Positions 15,537 to 22,661 of a DNA stretch of 38,640 bases are shown here, piece after piece; the first letter of the stretch is position 1, and every line of letters starts with the position of its first letter. Source of the stretch: Fibrobacter succinogenes (lineage in GTDB: Bacteria; Fibrobacterota; Fibrobacteria; Fibrobacterales; Fibrobacteraceae); assembly GCA_902791475.1 (NCBI GenBank), contig CADAWC010000033.1, positions 1 to 38,640 on the forward strand, given 5' to 3'. The notes under the pieces were generated by a model. That model had not been told where the DNA came from. It worked only from the letters and a program-made list of their open reading frames with translations, and did not search any database. The translations under genes were made by a program, and so were the position numbers.

Positions 15537-15628
15537 TGATTAGTGGTTAGTGGTTGGTGGTTAGGGCGGCTTCGCCGCAGTATGCTAATTGCAATATCCT
15601 AACCACTGTTTACTAATCACTAACCACT
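15537..15628. repeat. Intercistronic inverted heptad repeat between desulfurase and cysE
   Basis: The left arm (15538-15566) and right arm (15598-15626) are reverse complements at 22 of 29 positions, built from GTGGTTA/GTGATTA units. The loop contains a GCGGC-TTC-GCCGC mini-hairpin. Located between the desulfurase stop (15632) and the cysE start (15508), the structure could affect processing or stability of the shared mRNA. Confidence 0.75.
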
Positions 15629-15631
15629 TTA

Positions 15632-17374
15632 TTATGCGAATGTCTTCAACGCTCTTACGAGGGCGTCGATGTCATCCGGTGAGTTGTACAATGCGAGAGT
15701 GGGTCGCACGGTACTTTCGTAGCCGAAATGGCGGAGAACTGGCTGAGCGCAGTGATGCCCGGTGCGAACGGCAACGCCGTATGCGTCGAGTCTCTTGCCC
15801 ACTTCTTCGTCGGAATAACCGTCGAGCTTGAAGGCGAGCGCAGATGCCTTGTTGAGAGCAGTTCCCACAAGGTGGAGACCCTTGACAGTCTTCAGTTCCT
15901 TGAGGCCGTACTGCAACAGTTCATGTTCCCAGCGGAATACGCAAGGCATCCCGATTTCGGAGAGGTACTGGAGAGCTGCACCGAGGCCAACAGCGTCGGC
16001 GATGCTTCCGGTTCCTGCTTCGAACTTGTTCGGAATCCCGTTGTAGATGGTGCGTTCAAACGTTACGTCCGCAATCATGTTGCCGCCGCCATGGTAAGGT
16101 CTTGCTGCTTCAAGCAATTCCTTCTTGCCATAGACAACGCCGATACCGGTCGGGGCGAACACCTTGTGTCCAGAGAACACGAAGAAGTCTGCGTCGAGGG
16201 CTGCAACGTTTACCGGGATGTGAGCGATGGACTGAGCACCGTCAATGAGGATTCTCACGCCGTGTCTATGAGCGATGGCGATGAGTTCTTCAATCGGGGT
16301 CACAGTGCCGAGCACGTTTGAAACATGCGTCACGGAAACGAACTTGGTGCGCTTCGTGAACAATGCTTCGTAATCGTGGAGCTTGAGCTGACCGGTAGAA
16401 TCGCACGGAATCACCTTGATGATTGCGCCAGTTTCTTCGGCAATGAGCTGCCAAGGAACGATGTTGGCGTGGTGTTCCAAGATGGAGACGATGATTTCAT
16501 CACCCGGCTGGAGCGTCGGCTTCACGTAGGCATTTGCAATCAAGTTAATGGCTTCGGTCGTACCGCGAACGAAAACAACTTCCTGAGAAGACGGGGCTCC
16601 GATAAAGTCACGAACGATGTTGCGTGCATTTTCGTAGGCGTCTGTCGATGCGGCCGCAAGCGTGTGAGCGCCACGGTGCACGTTGGAGTTCTCGTTTTCG
16701 TAGTAGTACTTGAGGCGGTCAATGACGACCTGCGGACGCTGCGTCGTTGCACCGTTATCGAGCCAAACGAGCGGATGGCCGTTGATCTGCTTCGAAAGAA
16801 TCGGGAAGTCAGAACGGATTTGGGCAAGCGTCTTGGAACCGATGCGGATGGAATCGTTGCGAGAATTTGCGCCGCTGTTTGCAGAACCCGTCTTCACGGA
16901 ATCGCCACCGAGAGAGGTCGGTGCATCGATCTGGCGGCTAGCTTCGGCAGCCTGCGTCTTGGACACGACCTTCGGGGAGTAACCCTGAGCCGGTGCGGGG
17001 GCTGTCGGAACGTCGCTCAGCTGCGATGCGAACTGCGATTCAGGAACCGCAGGGGCTTCAACCGTATTGAGCCAGGTGTCTGTAGAACTTCCGCCATAGG
17101 CAAACGGAGCCGAGGATGTCGGCTGGTCGCCATAGGTTGCAAAGGGGTGTTCCCAGTCGAAGGCTGGAGTCTGGCTAATGGCAGCGACACCTTGTGCGGC
17201 GCTTACACCCTGTGCTGTAGAAGCGTTCTGGACTTCGGGAGCGGCGGGGGTTGCTGCGTATGCGCTATCCGTCAAATCCGGGAAATACGCATTTGCCAAT
17301 TGCTCCAGTTCAGCCGCATTGGGAACTCCGGCGAGTTCTTCCAGCGATCTGGTTTCTGGATTATTCGTAGTCAT
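15632..17374 (-). CDS. sufS: Cysteine desulfurase with long N-terminal extension, encapsulin cargo
   Basis: PLP enzyme releasing sulfur from L-cysteine as an enzyme persulfide. The catalytic domain (about 185-580) is SufS/CsdA-like: WLDNGATTQRP, NVHRGAHTLAA, SILEHHANIVPWQ, the Schiff-base Lys in VFSGHKVFAPTGIG, and the persulfide Cys in RTGHHCAQPVLRHFG (Cys542). Ordinary SufS is ~405 residues; here ~180 extra N-terminal residues are rich in Ala, Pro, Ser and Gln and look disordered, with short hydrophobic motifs (LEQLANAYFPDL, FDWEHPFATYG). Such extensions load desulfurase cargo into family 2A encapsulins. The start at 17374 is chosen over an upstream ATG because it overlaps the encapsulin stop codon (17363-17361), suggesting translational coupling with the shell gene. 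Confidence 0.93.
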   Translation of the reverse strand: MTTNNPETRSLEELAGVPNAAELEQLANAYFPDLTDSAYAATPAAPEVQNASTAQGVSAAQGVAAISQTPAFDWEHPFATYGDQPTSSAPFAYGGSSTDTWLNTVEAPAVPESQFASQLSDVPTAPAPAQGYSPKVVSKTQAAEASRQIDAPTSLGGDSVKTGSANSGANSRNDSIRIGSKTLAQIRSDFPILSKQINGHPLVWLDNGATTQRPQVVIDRLKYYYENENSNVHRGAHTLAAASTDAYENARNIVRDFIGAPSSQEVVFVRGTTEAINLIANAYVKPTLQPGDEIIVSILEHHANIVPWQLIAEETGAIIKVIPCDSTGQLKLHDYEALFTKRTKFVSVTHVSNVLGTVTPIEELIAIAHRHGVRILIDGAQSIAHIPVNVAALDADFFVFSGHKVFAPTGIGVVYGKKELLEAARPYHGGGNMIADVTFERTIYNGIPNKFEAGTGSIADAVGLGAALQYLSEIGMPCVFRWEHELLQYGLKELKTVKGLHLVGTALNKASALAFKLDGYSDEEVGKRLDAYGVAVRTGHHCAQPVLRHFGYESTVRPTLALYNSPDDIDALVRALKTFA

Positions 17375-18323
17375 AGTATTCGCCAACCTCGACATCTTCT
17401 AACACGGCGATAGCGTCGTCTGCGAGAATTGCGGCAGAGCAGTACAGAGACAAGAGGTAAGATGCAACGCCCTTGTTGTCGATACCGCGGAAACGCACAG
17501 AGAGACCACGGGAGTGTTCGTTCTTGAGACCAGCCTGGAAGAGACCGATAACGCCGCGCTTGGCTTCGCCAGTACGGACGAGGAGAATGTTGGTCTTGCC
17601 ACCCTGAGACTTCGGGTTCTTCACGCCATCGACAAGGAGCTTGTCGGTCGGAACGAGAGGAATGCCGCGCCAGGTGAGGAATCTGCTACCGGCGAGGTCT
17701 ACAACGACAGGCGGCACGCCACGGCGGGTGCATTCACGGGCGAATGCGGCAATAGCACGCGGGTGGGCGAGGAAGAAGGATGGTTCCTTCCAAACCTTCG
17801 AAATGAGTTCATCGAGATCGTCCGGAGTCGGGCGGCCATCGGCACGGAGCGGCTGGATGCGCTGGGAATCGGCCACGTTCTTCAGCAGGCCGTAATCATC
17901 GTTGTTGATGAGCTGGCTTTCCTGACGTTCGCGGAGAGATTCGATGGCGAGGCCGAGCTGTTCCTGAACCTGATCATACGGGGAGCTGTAAACGTCTTCG
18001 ATAGCGGTGTTGACGTTGATGATCGTGGAGATGGAGTTGAGCTTGTATTCGCGCGGCTCGGTTTCGTATTCGACGTAGCCTTCCGGGATAATGTCAGACT
18101 TCTTGGTTGCGCTACAGAGAACGTCGAGCGGTGTCTGGCCTTCGACGACCTTGTTCACGCGGAAAAGACCTGTTTCGAGACCCTTGAATTCAAGGAACTT
18201 GGTGAGCCACTTGGGCGTGAGCGCGCCAAATTGCGGCTTGGTCTTGGTGACGTTCGCCAGGTTGTAAGCGGCCTTGGCGCCGAGGGCATTAATGCCCGTG
18301 TTCTTTTCTACTTCATTTGCCAT
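17361..18323 (-). CDS. srpI: Family 2A encapsulin shell protein (SrpI-like, HK97 fold)
   Basis: Self-assembling protein of a nanocompartment. The 320 residues align along their length with Synechococcus SrpI from memory: VYSSPYDQVQEQLGLAIES, RERQESQLINNDDYGLL, TPDDLDELISKVWKEPSFFL, RRGVPPVVVDLAGSRFLTWR, GIPLVPTDKL, and C-terminal AAILADDAIAVLEDVEVGEY. The N-terminal arm (LGAKAAYNLANVTKTKPQF) and the E-loop region near YETEPREYKLNSIS are present. In this family the cargo is a cysteine desulfurase, exactly the overlapping downstream gene. AGAGG precedes the ATG. No promoter is obvious in the 143-bp spacer upstream, so transcription may come from the CysO-MoeZ promoter. Phage capsid origin is distant: no phage genes flank it. 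Confidence 0.94.
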   Translation of the reverse strand: MANEVEKNTGINALGAKAAYNLANVTKTKPQFGALTPKWLTKFLEFKGLETGLFRVNKVVEGQTPLDVLCSATKKSDIIPEGYVEYETEPREYKLNSISTIINVNTAIEDVYSSPYDQVQEQLGLAIESLRERQESQLINNDDYGLLKNVADSQRIQPLRADGRPTPDDLDELISKVWKEPSFFLAHPRAIAAFARECTRRGVPPVVVDLAGSRFLTWRGIPLVPTDKLLVDGVKNPKSQGGKTNILLVRTGEAKRGVIGLFQAGLKNEHSRGLSVRFRGIDNKGVASYLLSLYCSAAILADDAIAVLEDVEVGEYYDYE

Positions 18324-18360
18324 AATGGTTTACCTCTTATTGTTTATTGTGTTTTAAAAG

Positions 18361-18443
18361 TTGTCATTCCCGGCATGACCGGGCGGACAGCACTTAGAAC
18401 TTTGTTCCATAGTGCGCATGGCCACCTTTAGGTGGGAATCTTC
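18361..18443. repeat. Dispersed GTCATTCCCG / GGGAATCT repeat upstream of the encapsulin gene
   Basis: Begins TTGTCATTCCCGGCATGACC and ends AGGTGGGAATCTTC, with internal inverted segments (GGCATGACCGGGCGG; CCACCTTTAGGTGG). A shorter relative lies at 23716-23743. It may form a hairpin between CysO-MoeZ and the encapsulin gene. Confidence 0.6.
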
Positions 18444-18466
18444 TTTTCCCTATTCAAAGCCCTACG

Positions 18467-19945
18467 TTATAACCAAGCGCCTTCGTGTGAGAACATGATA
18501 TCTTTCATCGCGTCAATACCGCCTTTTAGGTTGTACAAAGGACCGGTGTAACCCGCTTCGCGCAAGGTGTTGATGGCAAGTTCGCTACGCTTGCCTTGTT
18601 TACAAATGAAAATCGTATCCTTATTTGGATCGAGTTCCTTTTGTCTGCGAACGAGCTGTCCGATAGGAATCACGATGGCGTTCGGGAATCGCAAAATCGC
18701 GCGTTCGTGTGGTTCGCGTACATCCACGATGGTCATGTCGTCGCCGTTTTCGATGCGCTTGGCGAGTTCTTCGGGCGTGAAGCCTTCCACTGGAGTTTCG
18801 TTTGTGGTCTTCAATCCGCAAAGGTCTTCGTAGTCGATATCTTCGACGTTTGTGATTGTCGGATTGTTACCGCAAATCGGGCAATGGCAATCGCGTTCGA
18901 CCTTGAAAATTCTCGAAGATAAGTACAAACTATCCACGTGGAGAATTTTGCCGTTCAGGTGTTCACCGATTCCCAAGATGAGCTTGAGCGCTTCGTTTGC
19001 CTGGATGCTGCCGATGATTCCCGGGAGCGGGCTGATGGCGCCGCCTTCTGCGCAGGAAGGGATGAGCCCTGCCGGCGGAGGGGATGGGTATTGGCAACGC
19101 AAGCATGGGCCTCCGTCCAAGTTGAAAATGCCGACTTGGCCTTCGAACTGGTAAATCGCGCCGAACACAAGTGGAATGCCGTGCAGAGCGCAAGCGTCGT
19201 TGATCAGGTAGCGAGCCTTGTAGTTGTCCGTGCAGTCAATAACGAGATCGTAGCCTTCAATTTCGGCTTCGATGTTCGATGCGTCGAGCTGTTCCTTGAC
19301 GGCTTCAAAGACGATATTCTTGTTGATGTTTTTGACTTTGTCCTTTGCTGAGGCGACCTTCGGACGCTTGACGTCGCGTGTGCCGTGCAATACCTGGCTT
19401 TGCAAGTTTTCGAGCGAGACTTCGTCGAAGTCGATGGCCTTGATGGTGCCAACGCCTGCGGCGGCGAGATACTGGATCACCGGAGAGCCGAGTGCGCCAA
19501 CGCCAATGACGACGACTTTTGCGGCCTTGATGCGCTTTTGGCCCTTGACGCCGATGTCTTTGAGCATCAGGTGCTTGCCGAAGCGTTCAATTTCGCTATC
19601 GTCAAAAGCGACTTCCTTGCGTCTTTCGTCAGAAATCAAGCTTTCGACGTGTTTGCTTTGCGATTCTTCAATCGGTGCGCCGCCCGCAATCGCGGGCAAA
19701 AGCAAAATTTCAGAATCGTCTTCAAGCGTAGCGTCCCAAAGTGTTTCGACGTTCAAATTCTTGCCATTGAGGTAGATCTTGATGAAACTTCTGAGCTTGC
19801 TGTTTTCATCAAAAAGGACTTTTTCTCCTTCTGGATAAGTACTTATTAAATTGGCTAGAGCCTTTCTAACCGTGTTTTCGGGGACGCTGACTTGCGCGTT
19901 TTTCCCGAAGAAATTCCTAAGGGTTGCTGATATATAAATTCTCAC
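18467..19945 (-). CDS. CysO-like sulfur carrier / MoeB-ThiF E1 / rhodanese fusion (CysO-MoeZ type)
   Basis: One 492-residue protein with three domains. Residues 1-89 form a ubiquitin-like sulfur carrier ending SEILLLPAIAGG, close to mycobacterial CysO (...LPAVAGG). Residues 115-365 are a MoeB/ThiF E1 adenylyltransferase: GVGALGS (148-153), IDFDEVSLENLQSQ, the Zn pairs C281-C284 and C355-C358, and the conserved Cys298. Residues 388-490 are a rhodanese with VDVREPHE and catalytic Cys448 (FICKQGKRS). E1 plus rhodanese is the MoeZ arrangement, which activates and sulfurates CysO in mycobacteria. The carrier's GG (88-89) is internal, followed by APIEE, so it needs proteolysis before activation. 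GTG 19945 is chosen: GTACGGAG lies just upstream, and the longer frame would start inside the -35 box. Confidence 0.9.
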   Translation of the reverse strand: MRIYISATLRNFFGKNAQVSVPENTVRKALANLISTYPEGEKVLFDENSKLRSFIKIYLNGKNLNVETLWDATLEDDSEILLLPAIAGGAPIEESQSKHVESLISDERRKEVAFDDSEIERFGKHLMLKDIGVKGQKRIKAAKVVVIGVGALGSPVIQYLAAAGVGTIKAIDFDEVSLENLQSQVLHGTRDVKRPKVASAKDKVKNINKNIVFEAVKEQLDASNIEAEIEGYDLVIDCTDNYKARYLINDACALHGIPLVFGAIYQFEGQVGIFNLDGGPCLRCQYPSPPPAGLIPSCAEGGAISPLPGIIGSIQANEALKLILGIGEHLNGKILHVDSLYLSSRIFKVERDCHCPICGNNPTITNVEDIDYEDLCGLKTTNETPVEGFTPEELAKRIENGDDMTIVDVREPHERAILRFPNAIVIPIGQLVRRQKELDPNKDTIFICKQGKRSELAINTLREAGYTGPLYNLKGGIDAMKDIMFSHEGAWL

Positions 19946-20020
19946 TTTTTCTCCGTACATTAAAAAGTGGTTGTTCCGTACAAAATATCCCACAATACTT
20001 GTAGGAATTTTTCGTGCTGA

Positions 20021-20075
20021 AATATAGAACGTAAAAACGCGTTTGTCCAATACTTAATTTTTATGCGAACTTATT
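20021..20075 (-). promoter_or_regulatory. Sulfur-regulon promoter, site a (CysO-MoeZ gene)
   Basis: Minus strand TTGGAC (20050-20045), 18-bp spacer ending ACGTTC, TATATT (20026-20021). Upstream it carries CAATAAGTTCGCATAAAAAT then TAAGTA, shared with sites b and f. Confidence 0.75.
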
Positions 20076-20087
20076 GATTTTTTCTAT

Positions 20088-20305
20088 AGCTAATGGCTGT
20101 TGGTCTGTGGTCAATAGTTTATGGTTATTAGTCATTGGTCAATAGTCATTAGTTATTGCTATGGGGGATTGCGGCGGCTTTGCTGTAGTGGTTGGTGGTT
20201 AGGACCGAAGGTCCGTAAACAGAAGGTTGTAGGTGGGCAGCAGGCTGTAGGCGGTTGAAATGAACGTCATTCTGAACGAAGCGAAGTGGAGTGAAGAATC
20301 CAGTG
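20088..20305. repeat. Repeat-rich spacer: TTAGT/GGTCA runs and a dispersed element
   Basis: 20088-20160 is a run of GGTCAATAGT/TTATTAGTCATT-like units. 20175-20215 has GCGGCGGCTTTGCTG and TAGTGGTTGGTGGTTAGG, the same parts as the 15537-15628 repeat. 20265-20305 is a CGTCATTCTGAACGAAGCG copy of the 831/4111 family. No ORF is supported in the 19946-20383 spacer. Confidence 0.65.
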
Positions 20306-20383
20306 ACGTTTTTTTTGCGGTGTCTAGCCGGATTTTTCCGGCATCGTCTTCATATTTTTGAAAAAAGTGTTATATTTATTGCT

Positions 20384-20998
20384 ATGAGAAATAGTTTGTT
20401 TTTTTTATTCGCTCTAATTTTTGTTGCGTGTAGTAGTGGGTCATCAACTTCGGAAAATAATTCGAAAAATGGTGAAAAAAATGGATCTATGACAGATTCT
20501 CGCGATGGTCAAACGTATAAAACGGTGAAAATCGGCGACCAGGTATGGATGGCTCAGAATCTGAACTACGAAACAGCAAATAGCTATTGTTATAACGATA
20601 ACGCAACCAACTGCACCAAGTATGGTCGCCTTTATACAATGACTGCGGCGAAATCCGCTTGTCCCTCGGGTTGGCATTTGCCGACTCAAACGGAGTGGAA
20701 CACCCTGTTCACGACAGTCGGCGGACAATCGGTCGCTGGAACAAAACTCAAGTCCACGTCCGGGTGGTGTGAAAATGGCAATGGCACGGATGCATTCTCG
20801 TTCTCGGCGTTGCCTGCTGGCGAAAGGAACTACGATGGAAGTTTCATTCCTGAAGACTCCTTCGCTTCCTTCTGGGGTTTTGCAGAGGACGATGGCTACG
20901 GCGCGTACTGCATGCACTTGAGTTTCAGTAGCGATGGTGTTGATCTGAGTTTCGACGGCAAGGATAATGGGTATTCTGTTCGTTGTTTAAAGGACTAG
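20384..20998 (+). CDS. FISUMP-domain lipoprotein
   Basis: A 204-residue lipoprotein with lipobox FVACSS (Cys16), a short polar linker, and the Fibrobacter succinogenes major paralogous (FISUMP, TIGR02145) domain: DSRDGQTYKTVKIGDQVWMA, QNLNYET, ATNCTKYGRLYTMTAA, the hallmark CPSGWHLPTQTEWNTL, and C-terminal GYSVRCLKD. The family is expanded in Fibrobacter; its biochemical role is not established. Conserved cysteines (in YCYND, TNC, CPSGWH, WCENG) may form disulfides. ATG 20384 begins the signal peptide. A TATATT box ends seven bases upstream, suggesting a leaderless transcript. It has no visible link to sulfur metabolism, although it lies inside the island and is divergent from the CysO-MoeZ gene. 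Confidence 0.9.
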   Translation: MRNSLFFLFALIFVACSSGSSTSENNSKNGEKNGSMTDSRDGQTYKTVKIGDQVWMAQNLNYETANSYCYNDNATNCTKYGRLYTMTAAKSACPSGWHLPTQTEWNTLFTTVGGQSVAGTKLKSTSGWCENGNGTDAFSFSALPAGERNYDGSFIPEDSFASFWGFAEDDGYGAYCMHLSFSSDGVDLSFDGKDNGYSVRCLKD

Positions 20999-21004
20999 CA
21001 ACAA

Positions 21005-21060
21005 GGGACTCCACAGGAGTCCTCTAGAAAAATGAAAACGGACAGCTTTGAGCTGTCCTA
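21005..21060. terminator. Pair of hairpins between FISUMP gene and toxin gene
   Basis: GGACTCC-ACA-GGAGTCC (about 21005-21021) follows the FISUMP stop. GGACAGCT-TTG-AGCTGTCC (about 21041-21059) is followed on the minus-strand RNA by GUUUUCAUUUUU and probably ends the toxin-antitoxin transcript. Confidence 0.7.
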
Positions 21061-21067
21061 AATTGTT

Positions 21068-21343
21068 TTAGAATAAATCGCTATGAGAGCCAGTTGCTGT
21101 TAAACTCAAAATGAGTTCATTGTCCTTGTACTTGTAAATCAGCAACCAATCGCTTTGAATATGGCATTCGCGATATCCGCTCCAATTAGATACCAGTGGG
21201 TGGTCCTTGTATTTTTCTGGGAGAGGCTCGCCTTTTGCAAGAATCTCAATGACGGTTCGCAACAAATTTATGTCGCGTCCCCTCTTTTTTGCCAATTTGT
21301 ATTCTTTCTTGAAACGAGAGGTGTATTCGATTTGATATGCCAT
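21068..21343 (-). CDS. YafQ/RelE-type toxin
   Basis: A 91-residue protein of the RelE superfamily, YafQ-like: YQIEYTSRFKKEYKLAKKRG at the N-terminus, then LPEKYKDHPLVSNWSGYREC and HIQSDWLLIYKYKDNELIL. The family cleaves mRNA on the ribosome; the conserved His/Asp segment (DHPL, GYRECHI, DWLLIY) and the C-terminal TGSHSDLF (His before the end) fit active YafQ toxins. Its ATG immediately follows the antitoxin stop (TAGATG), with the Shine-Dalgarno GGAGGAA inside the antitoxin 3' end, as usual for coupled pairs. It sits within the sulfur island between the second JAMM gene and the FISUMP gene, and probably is an independent passenger. Confidence 0.88.
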   Translation of the reverse strand: MAYQIEYTSRFKKEYKLAKKRGRDINLLRTVIEILAKGEPLPEKYKDHPLVSNWSGYRECHIQSDWLLIYKYKDNELILSLTATGSHSDLF

Positions 21344-21571
21344 CTATTCCTCCGCATCAAGATCAGCAAATAGAGCATCTACGGAATCGAACTTCTTTGC
21401 GTTCGGATCGTTGAGCATGGCTTCGCTTTCTTTGATGGCGGCGGTTAATTCATCGGAAGGATTTTTTTTCATTTGATGCTGTATCATCAATCCGTCGATA
21501 AAGGCGTCGATGATGGCAAGATATTCCTCTGGCACATTTCTGATTTTTTCTTCAAGTGCAGAATATGTCAT
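21344..21571 (-). CDS. Antitoxin partner of the YafQ-type toxin
   Basis: A small 75-residue acidic protein: MTYSALEEKIRNVPEEYL, a helical middle IDAFIDGLMIQHQ, and an acidic C-terminus DSVDALFADLDAEE, likely disordered until it wraps the toxin. The frame extends upstream to 21646, but CCGGAGG placed before ATG 21571 makes that the start. No ribbon-helix-helix or AbrB DNA-binding motif is clear. The call rests mainly on position, charge and coupling to the toxin. Confidence 0.8.
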   Translation of the reverse strand: MTYSALEEKIRNVPEEYLAIIDAFIDGLMIQHQMKKNPSDELTAAIKESEAMLNDPNAKKFDSVDALFADLDAEE

Positions 21572-21781
21572 AAATGCCTCCGGAAATATCGACTTCATTA
21601 AAATACATTTTTTTTCGAGAGTGGGTGTGTTTGTGTTGCTTGGCATATTCTTTTAGACCTCATTTTTAAGTTTGAGGTAAATCTACAAACGGAATCCGTG
21701 GAAAATGCGAAAACACTAAATTTTGCAAACAACCGTTAGCAAGAATGATGGAAAAATATTTTTACAACAGAAACTCTAAAC

Positions 21782-22162
21782 TCATTTCCTATAGCTTTTC
21801 ACATCCACGACTTCGCCGTTTTGTACGGACATGATGACGTATTCGAGGCCAGGAACCATGTACTCTTCGTCTTCTTTGGAGAGAATGGCGGGGCCGTCGG
21901 GGTGCGAATGGTAAATGCCGACAATTTCAAGACCGCGCGTTTCAAGTTCTTGTTCCACGTGGTAAAGGTATAGTGGGTCTATTTTGAAGTGGGCTGCTTT
22001 TTGCCCTTGAAACTGGTTCTCGGCTTCGCGAATTTCGGTCACTTCGATTTCGCTCTGTTCGGACTTTTTACCCACCAAAATACCACAGCATTCGTTCGGA
22101 TATGCTTTTTTGGCTGCTAAAACCATTTGTTCGTAAATGTTTTTACTATATTTGGCCATCAT
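21782..22162 (-). CDS. JAMM/Mov34 metallopeptidase 2 (Mec/HcyD-like)
   Basis: A 126-residue zinc peptidase of the M67 family. The full JAMM motif is present: Glu24 (YPNECCGILVG), then HSHP (His85, His87), Ser95 and Asp98 with canonical spacing. Bacterial members trim residues after the GG of ubiquitin-like sulfur carriers or release amino acids attached to the carrier (Mec+ removes cysteine from CysO). It is the last gene of the TusA-HcyS-E1-JAMM run, with an intrinsic terminator hairpin between it and the first JAMM gene, so it is probably expressed at a lower level. Two JAMM proteins for two carriers (HcyS-like and the CysO domain) suggest a division of labour; which cuts which is unknown. 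GGAG precedes the ATG pair. Confidence 0.88.
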   Translation of the reverse strand: MMAKYSKNIYEQMVLAAKKAYPNECCGILVGKKSEQSEIEVTEIREAENQFQGQKAAHFKIDPLYLYHVEQELETRGLEIVGIYHSHPDGPAILSKEDEEYMVPGLEYVIMSVQNGEVVDVKSYRK

Positions 22163-22177
22163 TAAAATTTCTCCTAT

Positions 22178-22225
22178 AAAAAAGCGCCCCCGGAATCGGA
22201 ATTTCAGAAGGATCCCAGGGGCGCC
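22178..22225 (-). terminator. Internal terminator between the two JAMM genes
   Basis: Minus-strand GGGGCGC/GCGCCCC-type arms (22224-22218 with 22190-22184) plus further pairing are followed by UUUUUU. The Shine-Dalgarno of the second JAMM gene starts right after the U-tract, so expression of that gene needs read-through or its own promoter. Confidence 0.8.
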
Positions 22226-22241
22226 GTTTGTACGGAGACCT

Positions 22242-22652
22242 TTACCCGATTACCAAGCCTTCGTTCGTGGCATTGTCGCCTTCGATATGGAACGAATTGA
22301 GCACCGGATTTTCACGATCCATCAGCGAAAGAATCAAGTAGCTTGCCTTGCTGTCGAAAGCGAGGCGCTTGTCTTCTTGCGACGGGCGCGACGGGGACTC
22401 GGGGTGGGAATGCCAGTTACCAAGCGGGGATAGGCTGTTTTGGCGCATATCCTTGATGGCGGCTAAGTGTTCCTTGGGGTCAAGCGAAAAGTGCTCATTG
22501 GAATGGTCTATGTTCGTGAGCAGGTAAACCTTTTCAATATGCTTGTCGTTCCCCTCAATTTTCCCGGCTATCAGCCCGCAAGCCTCTTCGGGGAGGTTTT
22601 TCTGGGCATGCTCTAGGATTTTTTGATAATTATCTTTTGAAATTGTAATCAT
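22242..22652 (-). CDS. JAMM/Mov34 metallopeptidase 1 (HcyD-like)
   Basis: A 136-residue M67 peptidase. The JAMM residues are Glu22 or Glu23 (NLPEEACGLIAG), His81 and His83 (WHSHPESPSRP), Ser91 and Asp94. It lies nine bases after the E1 gene and is surely co-transcribed with the carrier and E1. In the Wolinella succinogenes system described by Begley's group, HcyD removes the residue after GG of HcyS so HcyF can adenylate it; the carrier here ends GGGQ, which needs the same trimming. The first JAMM gene is therefore the likelier HcyS processor. Substrate specificity is inferred from context. Confidence 0.88.
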   Translation of the reverse strand: MITISKDNYQKILEHAQKNLPEEACGLIAGKIEGNDKHIEKVYLLTNIDHSNEHFSLDPKEHLAAIKDMRQNSLSPLGNWHSHPESPSRPSQEDKRLAFDSKASYLILSLMDRENPVLNSFHIEGDNATNEGLVIG

Positions 22653-22661
22653 TGAAATTCC

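Noticed and set aside
14511..15628. Repeats as a CRISPR array
   Set aside because: Units are about 7 bases, degenerate and without spacers; no cas genes are present.
17361..18323. HK97-fold protein as a prophage major capsid
   Set aside because: No portal, terminase or tail genes are nearby, and the sequence and cargo match family 2A encapsulins.
18467..20050. Longer start (TTG at 20050) for the CysO-MoeZ fusion
   Set aside because: That codon lies in the -35 box of the promoter, so it would not be transcribed; GTG 19945 has a ribosome site and the CysO-like N-terminus.
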